Source: Fodinibius sp036381435
Lineage (GTDB): Bacteria > Bacteroidota > Rhodothermia > Balneolales > Balneolaceae
NCBI GenBank assembly: GCA_036381435.1
Contig: DASVCW010000041.1
Location: 8,751-72,750 of the forward strand
Direction of reading: 5' to 3'
DNA length: 64,000 bases
Below the pieces are notes generated by a model. That model worked only from the letters and a program-made list of their open reading frames with translations, ran no database searches and was not told the DNA's origin. The position numbers and the translations under genes are program-made. Below, piece by piece: positions 1 to 8,479 of the stretch. Position 1 is the first letter of the stretch. Each line of letters begins with the position of its first letter.

Positions 1-1318
1 TGCCATTGGTGCCCGCTCGGCGGTATTTGCACCGGTTCAAAATTTAGGGTTAGTGGTTGTTGATGAAGAACATGACGCCTCTTATAAACAGGAAGATCCC
101 GCTCCTCGCTATCATGGACGTGATGTTGCCATTATGCGGGCAAATCTGAACAAAGCGGTAGTGGTGATGGGATCTGCTACCCCAAGCATGGTTTCCATTT
201 ATGGCGCTAAAAAAGGCAAGAGTAAACTACTTTCTTTAACCAAACGCCCTTTTGAAGCCCAAATGCCGGAAGTCGAAATCCTTGATCTTAAGCAATACCG
301 CTCGGCTATGCGCGGGCCGTTGGCTGTTCCGCTTTTTGAGTCAATAAAAGAAGCACTCGAACGTGATGAACAAGCCATTCTCCTTTACAACCGTCGGGGA
401 TTTTCATCGTACCAACAATGCGACTACTGCGGCACGATTCCGGAATGCCCTCACTGTTCGGTGAGCCTCACTTTTCATAAATCAAAAAAACAATTGCGGT
501 GCCATTACTGCGGTTATTCTGAGCGACAATCAACTCACTGTAAAGAATGTGGAAACGAAGCCGTAACCGCGCAGGGAAGCGGAACTCAGCAACTGGAAGA
601 ACAGGTTTCGACGCTTTTTGATGGCGTAAAAACCTTGCGAATGGATTATGATACCACCTCAGGCAAGGATGCCCATGCCAATATTTTAAAAGCCTTTGGA
701 CGTAAGGAAGCGAATGTTTTGGTGGGAACGCAAATGGTAGGCAAAGGACTTGATTTTCCCGATGTAACAGTAGTAGGGGTGATTGATGCCGATACCGAGC
801 TCGCCTTTCCTTCTTTCCGCTCCGGCGAACGAATGTATCAGTTGCTTAGCCAGGTGGCGGGACGATCGGGAAGGGCGGAAAAGAAGGGAAAAGTGTATTT
901 TCAAAGTCGGCAGCCTGATCATCCTGCTATAACTACGGCTCAAAAACATCATTTTAAAGCTTTTGCACGCCAGGAATTGGGCTTTCGAAAAATGCTTCAT
1001 TACCCGCCTTATTCGCGCATCATCCGGTTTGTTTTTAAAGGGAAAAAGGATCATCGCGTTCAGGCCATAGCTCATGCCTTCACCGAATGTTTGGCTGAAA
1101 CGCTCGGTGATTCTGATCCTGTGCTGGGACCTTCGCCGGCAGCTATCGTCAAAATGCAGAATTATTTCCGGTGGGAGAGCTTCATTAAAATTGATCCCGC
1201 TAACGGTGCTCGTGCTATTGAACAAACGGTTGATAAAACTTTTGAACTTTATAATCAACGAAAACCGGAGGGGGCCAGTTCGGTACAGATAAATGTAAAT
1301 GTGGATGCTTTGGAGTGA
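1..1318 (+). CDS. priA: Primosomal protein N' (PriA helicase), 3' part
   Basis: This is the C-terminal ~440 residues of PriA, the superfamily 2 DNA helicase that reloads the replisome at stalled forks. The reading frame is open from base 2, so the 5' half lies outside the window; full PriA proteins have about 730-830 residues. Visible in order are the Walker B box DEEH, motif III GSATPS, two zinc-binding clusters of four cysteines each (CDYC/CPHC and CHYC/CKEC), GTQMVGKGLDFP, and the arginine-finger motif QVAGRSGR. The zinc-binding insertion between the helicase lobes is specific to PriA. A GTG at base 53 is an internal valine codon, not a start. The TGA stop is followed within a few bases by a purine-rich repeat. 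Confidence 0.97.
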   Translation, partial: AIGARSAVFAPVQNLGLVVVDEEHDASYKQEDPAPRYHGRDVAIMRANLNKAVVVMGSATPSMVSIYGAKKGKSKLLSLTKRPFEAQMPEVEILDLKQYRSAMRGPLAVPLFESIKEALERDEQAILLYNRRGFSSYQQCDYCGTIPECPHCSVSLTFHKSKKQLRCHYCGYSERQSTHCKECGNEAVTAQGSGTQQLEEQVSTLFDGVKTLRMDYDTTSGKDAHANILKAFGRKEANVLVGTQMVGKGLDFPDVTVVGVIDADTELAFPSFRSGERMYQLLSQVAGRSGRAEKKGKVYFQSRQPDHPAITTAQKHHFKAFARQELGFRKMLHYPPYSRIIRFVFKGKKDHRVQAIAHAFTECLAETLGDSDPVLGPSPAAIVKMQNYFRWESFIKIDPANGARAIEQTVDKTFELYNQRKPEGASSVQINVNVDALE

Positions 1319-1323
1319 TGAGG

Positions 1324-1357
1324 GGGAGTGAGAAGTGAGAAGGCAGAAGTGAAAAGG
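1324..1357 (+). repeat. Purine-rich GTGAGA-type repeat, copy A
   Basis: A purine-rich tract built from GTGAGAAGTGAGA and GGCAGAAGTGA units, beginning six bases after the priA stop and reading in the gene's sense direction. Related copies lie at 15386-15433, 16128-16179 and 41281-41308, each at the 3' end of a gene. Confidence 0.7.
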
Positions 1358-1388
1358 CTTTAGAAGCAAGATTTATTTGAGCAGCCCA

Positions 1389-1450
1389 ATCCACTGATGT
1401 TATCAGCGGAGCACTCGTCCCCCTTTGAAGGGGGCTCGGGGGATGGCCAG
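1389..1450. repeat. Composite palindromic repeat (CCCCCTTTGAAGGGGG type)
   Basis: Contains the hairpin CTGATGTTATCAG followed by CCCCCTTTGAAGGGGG and then GGGGGATGGC. The same order recurs at about 31658-31720, and part of it recurs inverted at 31541-31570. It lies between priA and the aminopeptidase gene, where no other gene is seen. Confidence 0.65.
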
Positions 1451-1583
1451 TAGCATTCTGCAACTCAAACCAAAGTTGTTTAGCCCTGGCTTTTTTATTC
1501 ACAATAGTCGTTTTCCTGAGTGATGATTTTACTGTAACTTATTGGAGATCAGTTAACATCATATTCTATAAAACTCATTTTTT

Positions 1584-2918
1584 ATGCATCACTTACACCG
1601 CAAAAAATTATTTTCATTATTCGACGAGGAAGAGCGCGCTATTGTTTATATGAAGGGCGCTGAGCTTATGTATCGCTATGATACGGATTATGAATTTCCC
1701 TTTCGTCAGGAATCAAATTTTCAGTATCTAACCGGGGTAAATGAACCGGATTTTCATTTGATTCTGGACCTGAATAAGCAGGAGTATCACCTTTTTGTCC
1801 CCAGACGTGATGCCCAATACGCGGTATGGCACGGACGCGTGAAAACCAAAGAACAATATCAGGAAGAATATCAGCCCGATCACCTCCACTACGAAGGGCG
1901 CCTTCCCCAGATATTGGAAGATTTAAAGCCGGAAAAAATTTATTGTATTGATGAAATTCAGGCCGAATTCATCGAAGAATTCGACCGTAAAACTCCCATC
2001 GATTTAGATGCGCTTCCCGAAGCCACCACCCACTGCCGGGTATTTAAATCAGACTGGGAGCTCGATCAGATGAGGGAAGCGGCTCGGGTTAATAATATCG
2101 CTCATAAAGCGGTGCTGAAAGCGCTTGAACCGGGAAAGTATGAGTATGAACTTAAAGCTGTATTCGATTATCACCAGATTAAAAACGGGTTGATGCAGGA
2201 TGCTTACAATGGCATTTTCGGCAGCGGCGATAACAGCGCTATTCTTCATTATGTGGAGAATAATCAACAGATTAAAGACGGTGATCTGTTTCTGATCGAC
2301 GCCGGTTTCGAGTGCAATGGCTATGCTTCTGATTTCACCCGTACCTATCCCGCCAATGGAAAATTTACCGAACTTCAGGCAGCTGTGTATGAAGCGGTTC
2401 TGGAAGCCCAAAAACAGGTGATTAAAGCATCGGTACCTGATGCTAAAATGGAAGACCTGCATATCATGGCAGCCAAGGTTATGATGCAGGGGCTTAAAGA
2501 CGCCGAAATTGTTAAGGGTGATATTGATGATTTGATGAAAGAAGATGTTTTTGCCTTGTTCTTTCCTCATGGGCTGGGACACTTTTTAGGCCTTGATACA
2601 CATGATGTGGGCGGTTATCCCAAAGGGGTGAATCGCATTGAGCGCCCCGGTATAAAGTATCTGCGAATGCGACGCAGCCTTCAGCCGGGAATGGTACTCA
2701 CCATTGAACCGGGACTGTATTTCATTCCCGCCCTGCTGAAACCGGCGCTTGAAGATGATAAAATTTCATCCTTCCTGAATAAATCGAAGTTGGAAAATAT
2801 GCTCGACTTCGGGGGCGTCCGGATAGAGGATAACCTGATTATCACTGAAGACGGGCACGAAAACTTAACTGACGTACCCAAAGAACGTGATGAGATTGAA
2901 AGGGTGATGAAGGGTTGA
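1584..2918 (+). CDS. pepP: Xaa-Pro aminopeptidase (M24B family, PepP-type)
   Basis: A 444-residue aminopeptidase P that removes N-terminal residues preceding proline. It has the usual two-domain layout: an N-terminal AMP_N domain (about 1-170) and a C-terminal pita-bread metallopeptidase domain. The dinuclear metal ligands are visible as the Asp of IDAGFE, the Asp of SDFTRTYP, the His of HGLGHFLGLDTHD, the Glu of TIEPGLYF and the Glu of RIEDNLII. There is no signal peptide, so it should be cytosolic. The ATG at 1584 gives the family's expected length. The gene stands alone between repeat-rich spacers. A TGAATGRTTGA-like low-complexity tract runs from its last codons to about 2956. Confidence 0.95.
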   Translation: MHHLHRKKLFSLFDEEERAIVYMKGAELMYRYDTDYEFPFRQESNFQYLTGVNEPDFHLILDLNKQEYHLFVPRRDAQYAVWHGRVKTKEQYQEEYQPDHLHYEGRLPQILEDLKPEKIYCIDEIQAEFIEEFDRKTPIDLDALPEATTHCRVFKSDWELDQMREAARVNNIAHKAVLKALEPGKYEYELKAVFDYHQIKNGLMQDAYNGIFGSGDNSAILHYVENNQQIKDGDLFLIDAGFECNGYASDFTRTYPANGKFTELQAAVYEAVLEAQKQVIKASVPDAKMEDLHIMAAKVMMQGLKDAEIVKGDIDDLMKEDVFALFFPHGLGHFLGLDTHDVGGYPKGVNRIERPGIKYLRMRRSLQPGMVLTIEPGLYFIPALLKPALEDDKISSFLNKSKLENMLDFGGVRIEDNLIITEDGHENLTDVPKERDEIERVMKG

Positions 2919-3005
2919 AAATTTATGAATGGTTGAGTTATTGAATGATAGAATGGAAAAGGCGTTTCACGGAGTTGCTGGGAGAAACACGTAATTTTAA
3001 TATCT

Positions 3006-3174
3006 CTGTAGGACGGGCATCCTCCCGTCAACAATTAACTCTAAAACGATTAAAATAAAGAATTGGGGGAAGGTTTCTATTTCAGGGATTGTATTTGGGA
3101 CAAAATCTCCTGCTGATTTATAATCTTTCCCCGACGGACAAGATGTCCGTCCTACATTTTCTTTAGAGAATCAC
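3006..3174. repeat. REPIN-like element, copy 1 (~169 bp)
   Basis: About 95% identical to the copy at 3754-3923. Each element has a small hairpin at either end: GTAGGACGGGC on the left and its inverted counterpart GTCCGTCCTAC on the right. About 100 bp of A/T-rich spacer separates them. This matches the architecture of a REP doublet (REPIN). The two copies are direct repeats bracketing the gene at 3236-3745. Copy 1 has lost one G in its left hairpin. It fills most of the gene-less stretch 2919-3235. Confidence 0.85.
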
Positions 3175-3235
3175 GGAGAAAAAATCTGTATTCTGTACCT
3201 CTACGGGTAATTAACAAGCATCAAAAATAAAGCTT

Positions 3236-3745
3236 ATGAATAAATTCATTAAACGATTATGTATTCCTGTAACTGCATGTATTTTCTTTATGCTTCTGGC
3301 CACTTCAACCGCCATGGCTCAGTCCAGCGATGAAGAAATTTTTCCTCAAAAGGAATTGATAGTGAAGATGGATGCCATTTCTCCGGGAGCGGGAATTTCA
3401 TTTCAAGTCCAAAATAATGCAAAACTCAGAGCTCTTATTTTCTTTACCACAAGCTTTGATGACCTGGCCTTTGGCAAGCGTTTCTATTTAGACCTGACTT
3501 ACCTTCGCTATAATTACTGGATAATTTCAGAATCAATGAAAACCTACTGGGGAGCTGATTTGACCCTGGTTTTTGATGGCGACCCCGCTATGGCTCCCGG
3601 TTTTCTGATTGGTAGTTCCTATGAATTAGGTGAACGTTTTTCCATCTTCGGAGAAGTGGGTTTGAATGTTTTTGTGGTTGGTGATATCGGCGGAGCACGT
3701 CTGGGAATGTTTAATACGGGCGTAGGGATGAAAGTAGCTTTATAA
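3236..3745 (+). CDS. Exported protein of unknown function
   Basis: A 169-residue protein I cannot assign to a named family. Residues 1-28 form a signal peptide: basic MNKFIKR, a long hydrophobic stretch, then AMAQ as the cleavage region. The mature part alternates polar and hydrophobic residues with many aromatics and glycines (FYLDLTYLRYNYW, GFLIGSSYELG, FGEVGLNVFVVGDIGGA), as expected for a small outer-membrane beta-barrel or lipocalin-like beta protein. Homologous 170-bp repeats in direct orientation lie on both sides, so the gene could be deleted or amplified by recombination between them. No neighbour is transcribed with it. Confidence 0.75.
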   Translation: MNKFIKRLCIPVTACIFFMLLATSTAMAQSSDEEIFPQKELIVKMDAISPGAGISFQVQNNAKLRALIFFTTSFDDLAFGKRFYLDLTYLRYNYWIISESMKTYWGADLTLVFDGDPAMAPGFLIGSSYELGERFSIFGEVGLNVFVVGDIGGARLGMFNTGVGMKVAL

Positions 3746-3753
3746 TGAAGAGT

Positions 3754-3923
3754 CTGTAGGACGGGCATCCTGCCCGTCAACAATTAATCCTAAAACGATT
3801 AAAATAAAGAATTAGGGAAGGTTTCTATTTCAGAGATTGTATTTGGGACAAAATCCCCTGCTGATTTATAATCTTTCCCCGACGGACAAGATGTCCGTCC
3901 TACATTTTCTTTTAGAGAATCAC
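3754..3923. repeat. REPIN-like element, copy 2 (~170 bp)
   Basis: Second copy of the element at 3006-3174, in the same orientation. It begins nine bases after the stop of the exported-protein gene and ends 23 bases before the end of the murF-like gene. Both terminal hairpins are intact: GACGGGCA-TCC-TGCCCGTC and GACGGACA-AGA-TGTCCGTC. Confidence 0.85.
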
Positions 3924-3946
3924 TGGGAAGTCTTGGTATAACAACT

Positions 3947-5620
3947 TCACTCATTAAATGAATCCGGCAGATCATTCTCATATAAAACCACATCGCCTTC
4001 CTTTGCAAAATGATGCATAGTCCTGTTGGCATCGTAGAGACTGCGGACAATCTTTACTTTCTCCATATCAAAGCCGGTTGATTCTATGCCCTCCCGAATG
4101 GCTTTCGTTTGTTTTTGCCCCACTAAAATTACCAAGTCCAGATTCGCACTGCCGATTTGCTGACCGAATTCCCGATTTTTTTCATCCTGAAGATCGCCCA
4201 GTTCAATCATCCCCGGGGTGATGATAACACGCCGGCCGGTCTTAAACTCCGACAGCGTCTGCACGGCATTCTTTGCTCCAACAGGGTTTGAATTAAAAGC
4301 GTCATCAATAACGGTAATTTCACCCTGCCTTTTCAGCTCCAGGCGATGTTCAACCGGTTCCATTCGTCCCGCCGCCACCGCGATGGTAGAAAGTCTCAGC
4401 CCCATCGACTTTGCCACACCCGCAGCTAGCAGCATATTGTGAATATTGTGAACACCCAAGAGCTTCATGGAAAAGGTTTTCTTCTCATCACCCGCCACCA
4501 CTGTAAACTGCATGCCCTTCTGATTGTAAGTAATATTTCGGGCGCGAATTTGCCCCCGACTCACTCCCGTACGAATTACTTCAACATCGTTGTGAATTTC
4601 AGACATGGCGTCAACACGTTCATCATCCGCATTCAGTACCACCCTTCCGCCCGGCTTGGTTCGTTTTACCAGTGTCGATTTTTCCTGGGCGATCACATAT
4701 TGAGATCCAAATGTTTCGATATGAGCTACTCCTACGTTGGTGACTACCGCAATATCCGGTTCGGCAATGTCGCAAAGTTCATCAATATTGCCTTTGTAAC
4801 GCGCGCCCATTTCCAAAACCAGCACTTGGTGAAAACTTTCCAGATCATTGTTAATAACCTTACAAATGCCCATCGGCGTGTTGAAGCTGCCGGGCGTGGT
4901 GCAAACCGAATAACGCTCACTGAGCAGGTCGCGAATCATAAACTTGGTGCTGGTTTTTCCATAACTGCCGGTGATGGCAATCACAGTGAGATTAGGCATA
5001 CGCGCCAGCTTTTTCTTTGCCAGCCGCTTGAAATGCCAGTGCACATAATTTTCATAGGGTTTGGTTATTAAAGCCGCCACAAAAATGAGAAACGGAACTA
5101 ATACATTGCCCAAAATCCAGCCGAACGACAGCAGGTACATGTCGGCGGCATAAAATACAGAAAGGTCTATCGAAAGCGGGGTAAAGGGGATTTTTCCGGT
5201 ATAAGAAATGTAGGTTGTGGCAGCGGGAATAATCAGCGAAAGCAGCACGAAGGGGATGATGAGCCGGATCATCCGGGGCGTATAAACGAGTGGCTTTTTG
5301 GGCTTTTCACCCCGGTAATATTTGAACGGAGCAAACCAGAAAATGCCGAACATAGCCAGGATGATGATTACTGCACTACCCGTCACAATGTCGGACAGAA
5401 AAATAAGCATCACAAAAATAATCACATTATAAAGCACATGGTCGGGGGTGATCACCCTCCGGTTCCAATAGTGCAACAGCCACTGCCAGTATTCATTGAA
5501 CTTATAGCCGTTCTGCTGAAAAATATGCAAGAAATAACGCCCCCGCAGAAAAGTATGACGAGCCATCACCAAAACAAAAATTAGGATAAGGGCGTCAACA
5601 ACGTTTAAATACCAATTCAA
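3947..5620 (-). CDS. Membrane-anchored MurF-like ligase
   Basis: A 557-residue Mur ligase, most like UDP-MurNAc-tripeptide:D-Ala-D-Ala ligase (MurF), which completes the peptidoglycan pentapeptide precursor. The catalytic part begins near residue 210 with the ATP-binding loop GSYGKTSTK (218-226). It continues with LEMGARYKGNIDEL, VTNVGVAHIETFGS, the HNIHNMLLAAGVA region, and DDAFNSNP in the C-terminal domain. The first ~190 residues are extra compared with E. coli MurF and contain about four hydrophobic membrane segments (near 5-21, 62-98, 116-135 and 160-186), so the enzyme should sit at the inner membrane. It appears to start at TTG (5620); there is an in-frame stop a few codons upstream and no nearby ATG. 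No mur or dcw cluster adjoins it, so another amide ligase of this fold cannot be excluded. Confidence 0.85.
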   Translation of the reverse strand: MNWYLNVVDALILIFVLVMARHTFLRGRYFLHIFQQNGYKFNEYWQWLLHYWNRRVITPDHVLYNVIIFVMLIFLSDIVTGSAVIIILAMFGIFWFAPFKYYRGEKPKKPLVYTPRMIRLIIPFVLLSLIIPAATTYISYTGKIPFTPLSIDLSVFYAADMYLLSFGWILGNVLVPFLIFVAALITKPYENYVHWHFKRLAKKKLARMPNLTVIAITGSYGKTSTKFMIRDLLSERYSVCTTPGSFNTPMGICKVINNDLESFHQVLVLEMGARYKGNIDELCDIAEPDIAVVTNVGVAHIETFGSQYVIAQEKSTLVKRTKPGGRVVLNADDERVDAMSEIHNDVEVIRTGVSRGQIRARNITYNQKGMQFTVVAGDEKKTFSMKLLGVHNIHNMLLAAGVAKSMGLRLSTIAVAAGRMEPVEHRLELKRQGEITVIDDAFNSNPVGAKNAVQTLSEFKTGRRVIITPGMIELGDLQDEKNREFGQQIGSANLDLVILVGQKQTKAIREGIESTGFDMEKVKIVRSLYDANRTMHHFAKEGDVVLYENDLPDSFNE

Positions 5621-6010
5621 ATTTCTGTAATCAATTTTTAAAGGTTACTTGGTAGAAGGAGCCTTTGAAAAGCCCTTATGTCACCCTGAATTTATTTCAG
5701 GGTCTCTAAGCAGAAAATTTTTTATTAGCTGCTTTTAAACAAGCGATTAACAACAGATGCTGATCCGCCAGCCGACGGACAGCATGACATGATAAAGTTT
5801 TTCACAGGCTCCGGAAAAGGTCGCTTAAGTATGGAACTTCTTTTATATTAATCGCGCTTAATACCATACGTAAATCTTCATCTAAATTGTTTGCCACTCC
5901 CGTAGGGATTCCTACGGAATAAAATACGGAAACACTAAATAAAGAAGTATTTAGACATTTTGTGTTTTTGTGCTTTCGTGGTAGATTTAAATCTAAATTT
6001 GTTGGAATAT
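5621..6010. repeat. Gene-less stretch with palindromic repeats
   Basis: No gene is seen. An element with TGTCA/TGACA ends and internal CCCTGAATTTATTTCAGGG hairpin spans 5678-5789. At 5893-5920 there is a CCCGTAGGGATTCCTACGG hairpin. At about 5926-5981 lies an ACGGAAACACTAAA...TTTGTGCTTTCGTGG palindrome of the type also found at 8183-8315 and 8392-8461. The stretch should also hold the promoters of the two divergent genes, but I cannot place them. Confidence 0.65.
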
Positions 6011-7018
6011 ATGAAATTAATAATCCCTATGGCAGGCCGCGGAACAAGAGTAAGGCCTCATTCCCACACTGTCCCTAAACCTTTGTTACCCGTGGCGGGA
6101 AAAATGATTGTAGAACGCATCACAGAGACCTTTGCCCGAACCCTTGATCGCCCCATTGACAAAATTGTCTTCATTTTAGGCCCCGACTTCGGTCAGGAAA
6201 TCAAGGATGAACTGAGAGCAATGAGTGAACGCCAAAATGCCCGTGCAGCTTTTCGTGTACAGGATGAAGCACTTGGTACCGCTCATGCCGTTTATTCTGC
6301 TGCAGAAGATTTGAGCGGAGAATGCATCATCGTGTTCGCTGATACGATTTTTGATATGAAAGGTTCCGTTTCTATCGAAGATGCCGACAGTGTTATATGG
6401 CTGAAAGAGGTTGATGACCCTTCCCGGTTTGGCGTGGCTGTGGAAGAAGACGGACAAATCACCGACTTTGTAGAAAAACCGAGTGAACCGATTTCAAACC
6501 TGGCCATTATCGGTGTCTATTATTTTAAAGAAGGTGAACAGCTTAAAAAGGAAATTGAATATCTGCTGGAACATGATGTGCGCGGACACGGCGGTGAGTT
6601 CCAGCTCACTGATGCCCTCGACCGCCTGTTAAAAGATGGCAAAGTGTTCAAAAAAGCAACGGTTGATGAATGGTTGGACTGTGGCACCCTGCCCGCCTGG
6701 CTCGAAACATCCGGGGTCATTGTTGAAAAGGAATATGATGGAGTGGATGAAGATTTATATTCTGATACAAAGATTATTCCCCCCGTTTATATAGGTGATG
6801 ATGTGGAGCTTGAACACTGTATTATCGGTCCCAATACCAGTATCGCCACCGGATCATCTCTAAAAAAGTGCACCGTTAAAAACAGCCTTATTCAGGAAAA
6901 TGCCCGTCTGGAAGATTGTAATATCGAAGGCTCGACCATCGGGCGGCATGCCGAGTTAAAAGACGTAGATCAGGAAGTGCATGTGGGCGATCATTCGAAA
7001 GTTGGGGTTGAGGTATAG
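6011..7018 (+). CDS. Sugar-phosphate nucleotidyltransferase with left-handed beta-helix tail
   Basis: A 335-residue NTP transferase of the glucose-1-phosphate thymidylyltransferase / mannose-1-phosphate guanylyltransferase type, making an NDP-sugar for glycan synthesis. The N-terminal nucleotide-binding signature GRGTRVRPHSHTVPKPLLPV lies at about 8-27. DFVEKPSEP is the sugar-binding segment and GEFQLTDAL follows. From about residue 250, hexapeptide-like turns (IGDDVELEHCIIGPNTSI, LKKCTVKNSLIQ) form a short beta-helix. The ATG at 6011 is chosen over an in-frame start 51 bases upstream because translation then begins right at the conserved MKLIIPMAGRG; the extra residues come from a repeat. 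The TAG stop lies at the left tip of a palindromic element. Sugar and base specificity cannot be read from sequence. Confidence 0.88.
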   Translation: MKLIIPMAGRGTRVRPHSHTVPKPLLPVAGKMIVERITETFARTLDRPIDKIVFILGPDFGQEIKDELRAMSERQNARAAFRVQDEALGTAHAVYSAAEDLSGECIIVFADTIFDMKGSVSIEDADSVIWLKEVDDPSRFGVAVEEDGQITDFVEKPSEPISNLAIIGVYYFKEGEQLKKEIEYLLEHDVRGHGGEFQLTDALDRLLKDGKVFKKATVDEWLDCGTLPAWLETSGVIVEKEYDGVDEDLYSDTKIIPPVYIGDDVELEHCIIGPNTSIATGSSLKKCTVKNSLIQENARLEDCNIEGSTIGRHAELKDVDQEVHVGDHSKVGVEV

Positions 7019-7219
7019 TACACTTTAGACAGGGCGAATAATCTTTTTAATGCAGCCTAATTAAACGCTTTGCTTTAAAACGACGATTAAGGCAAGAAGT
7101 GTGCTATACCTTCCGGGAATCAGTAAAAGGTGTAGCATACTCATGGGTTGCTTTAAGTTTTTATACTTTTCTTCATAATTGAATAGATTCACCCTTACAA
7201 ACTACTCGAAAGTGTACTA
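7016..7219. repeat. Palindromic MITE-like element, 204 bp
   Basis: Its ends are inverted repeats, TAGTACACTTT and AAAGTGTACTA. A nested inverted pair (AGTGTGCTATACC and GGTGTAGCATACT) lies near the middle. The first three bases are the TAG stop of the nucleotidyltransferase gene, and the element ends nine bases from the CDF transporter gene. Confidence 0.7.
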
Positions 7220-7227
7220 CACATCCA

Positions 7228-8187
7228 TTATATAAAATCACTCAAGGGACGATCTTGGTCAACATCTTTCAATGAATCATGGACCGTTTCATGGTGCCCT
7301 TCCGGCTCCAGGTGAATGGTTACAATCACATCACCCTGCATAGCATTGATAAGCCTTTTTTCAAGCAGGGTAGCATCATCATGGGCTTTTTTCAGGCTGA
7401 TGTTTTCTTTGAAAACAGCATGCAGCTCAATCCAGGTGGTACTGCCTGTGGTACGATGCCGAAGGTTATGCACTTCTATCATAGAACCGGGTAATTCTTT
7501 AGAAAGGGCTTCGCGAATGGCTTCATGTATATCGGGATTTCGGGAATCCATGAGTCCGTCAATGGAGTATCGGAGCAATTTGTAGCCTTCGTACATTACA
7601 TAAAAGGCCAGCAGCGCGGCGATGATCGAATCGAGCAGTAAGAAATTGGTGAATTTTATGATCAGCAAAGTAGCCACCGCACCTGCACTGGTCCAGACAT
7701 CGGTAAGCGTGTGTTTGCCATTGCTGATGACAATCATGTTATTTTCGCGCTTCCCGACTTTTATGAGATAGCTTCCCAGTGTCAGATTTATCAAACCCGC
7801 GCCGCCGATGAGATAGACGCCGCTCATCAACTCCTGCAGGTTGTGGCCGAACAGATAGTTCTCTACAGATTGATAAATGATAATGATGCCTGCCAGAATG
7901 ATGACTGTTCCTTCAATGCCGACAGACAAAAATTCAACGCGCTCGTGCCCGTAAAGGTGTTTTTCATCAGCCGGTTTTGTACTTAAGATCAGTCCGTAAT
8001 AAACGAAAGAAACGGCAAGCACGTGAACAACCGATTCCGCGGCATCGGAGAGTGCGGTTGTAGAACCGGTGATCCAAAAACCGCTAAGCTTGAGTGTCAG
8101 CGAAATAAACGAAACCAGCAGGCTGATTCGCAAAGCTGTTTTTGCTGAAGATGATTTCACATTAAAAATAATTGAATTGGTCGCCAC
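7228..8187 (-). CDS. Cation diffusion facilitator (CDF) metal exporter
   Basis: A 319-residue CDF-family proton/divalent-metal antiporter, expected to export Zn2+, Fe2+ or similar ions across the inner membrane. Six hydrophobic segments are recognisable. The metal site of the family is visible as SDAAES in helix 2 and HTLTDVWTS in helix 5 (the HxxxD pair). LYGHERVEFLS between helices 2 and 3 is a hallmark. The cytoplasmic C-terminal domain (about 215-300, EVHNLRHRTTG and VTIHLEPEGHH) is the ferredoxin-like dimerisation module. The start at GTG 8187 lies inside a palindromic repeat; a GTG at 8160 (MKSSSAK...) is a plausible alternative. Confidence 0.93.
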   Translation of the reverse strand: MATNSIIFNVKSSSAKTALRISLLVSFISLTLKLSGFWITGSTTALSDAAESVVHVLAVSFVYYGLILSTKPADEKHLYGHERVEFLSVGIEGTVIILAGIIIIYQSVENYLFGHNLQELMSGVYLIGGAGLINLTLGSYLIKVGKRENNMIVISNGKHTLTDVWTSAGAVATLLIIKFTNFLLLDSIIAALLAFYVMYEGYKLLRYSIDGLMDSRNPDIHEAIREALSKELPGSMIEVHNLRHRTTGSTTWIELHAVFKENISLKKAHDDATLLEKRLINAMQGDVIVTIHLEPEGHHETVHDSLKDVDQDRPLSDFI

Positions 8188-8315
8188 GGAAGCACTCCCG
8201 AAGGGATGCCTACGGCAAAAAACACCAAAACTTGTTTAAATATTGTGCCTTTGAATTATCGCGGAAACAAATACTGAAAAAATATCATTCTTTTCGTTTT
8301 CCGTGCTTTAGTGGC
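8183..8315. repeat. Palindrome with GCCACGGAAGCAC / GTGCTTTAGTGGC ends
   Basis: Imperfect inverted ends separated by about 110 bp. The left tip overlaps the first codon of the annotated CDF gene. It belongs to the same family as the shorter copies at 8392-8461 and 5926-5981. Confidence 0.6.
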
Positions 8316-8391
8316 TACTTCACCTTAAAGATTACTCAAAGAATTTCTGAAAGCAAGTGGATTTGTTCTTATTTTTACGCTCATTTTAAAT

Positions 8392-8461
8392 GCCACGGAA
8401 ACACTAAAACACTAAATTGGATTAAATATTATTCTTTTTGTGTTTTTTGTGCTTTAGTGGC
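8392..8461. repeat. Palindrome with GCCACGGAAACAC / GTGCTTTAGTGGC ends
   Basis: A 70-bp inverted repeat able to form one long hairpin, ending 18 bases upstream of the GTG start of the CCA-adding enzyme gene. It is the second copy of this family within 300 bp. Confidence 0.7.
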
Positions 8462-8479
8462 AAAAAATAGTTTCAATCT

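Noticed and set aside
4439..5071. A 210-codon ORF on the plus strand
   Set aside because: Antisense to the Mur ligase catalytic domain; no start context and no family.
5960..6010. Upstream start for the nucleotidyltransferase
   Set aside because: The extra 17 residues (MCFCAFVVDLNLNLLEY) are encoded by the end of a palindromic repeat; the conserved family start is at 6011.
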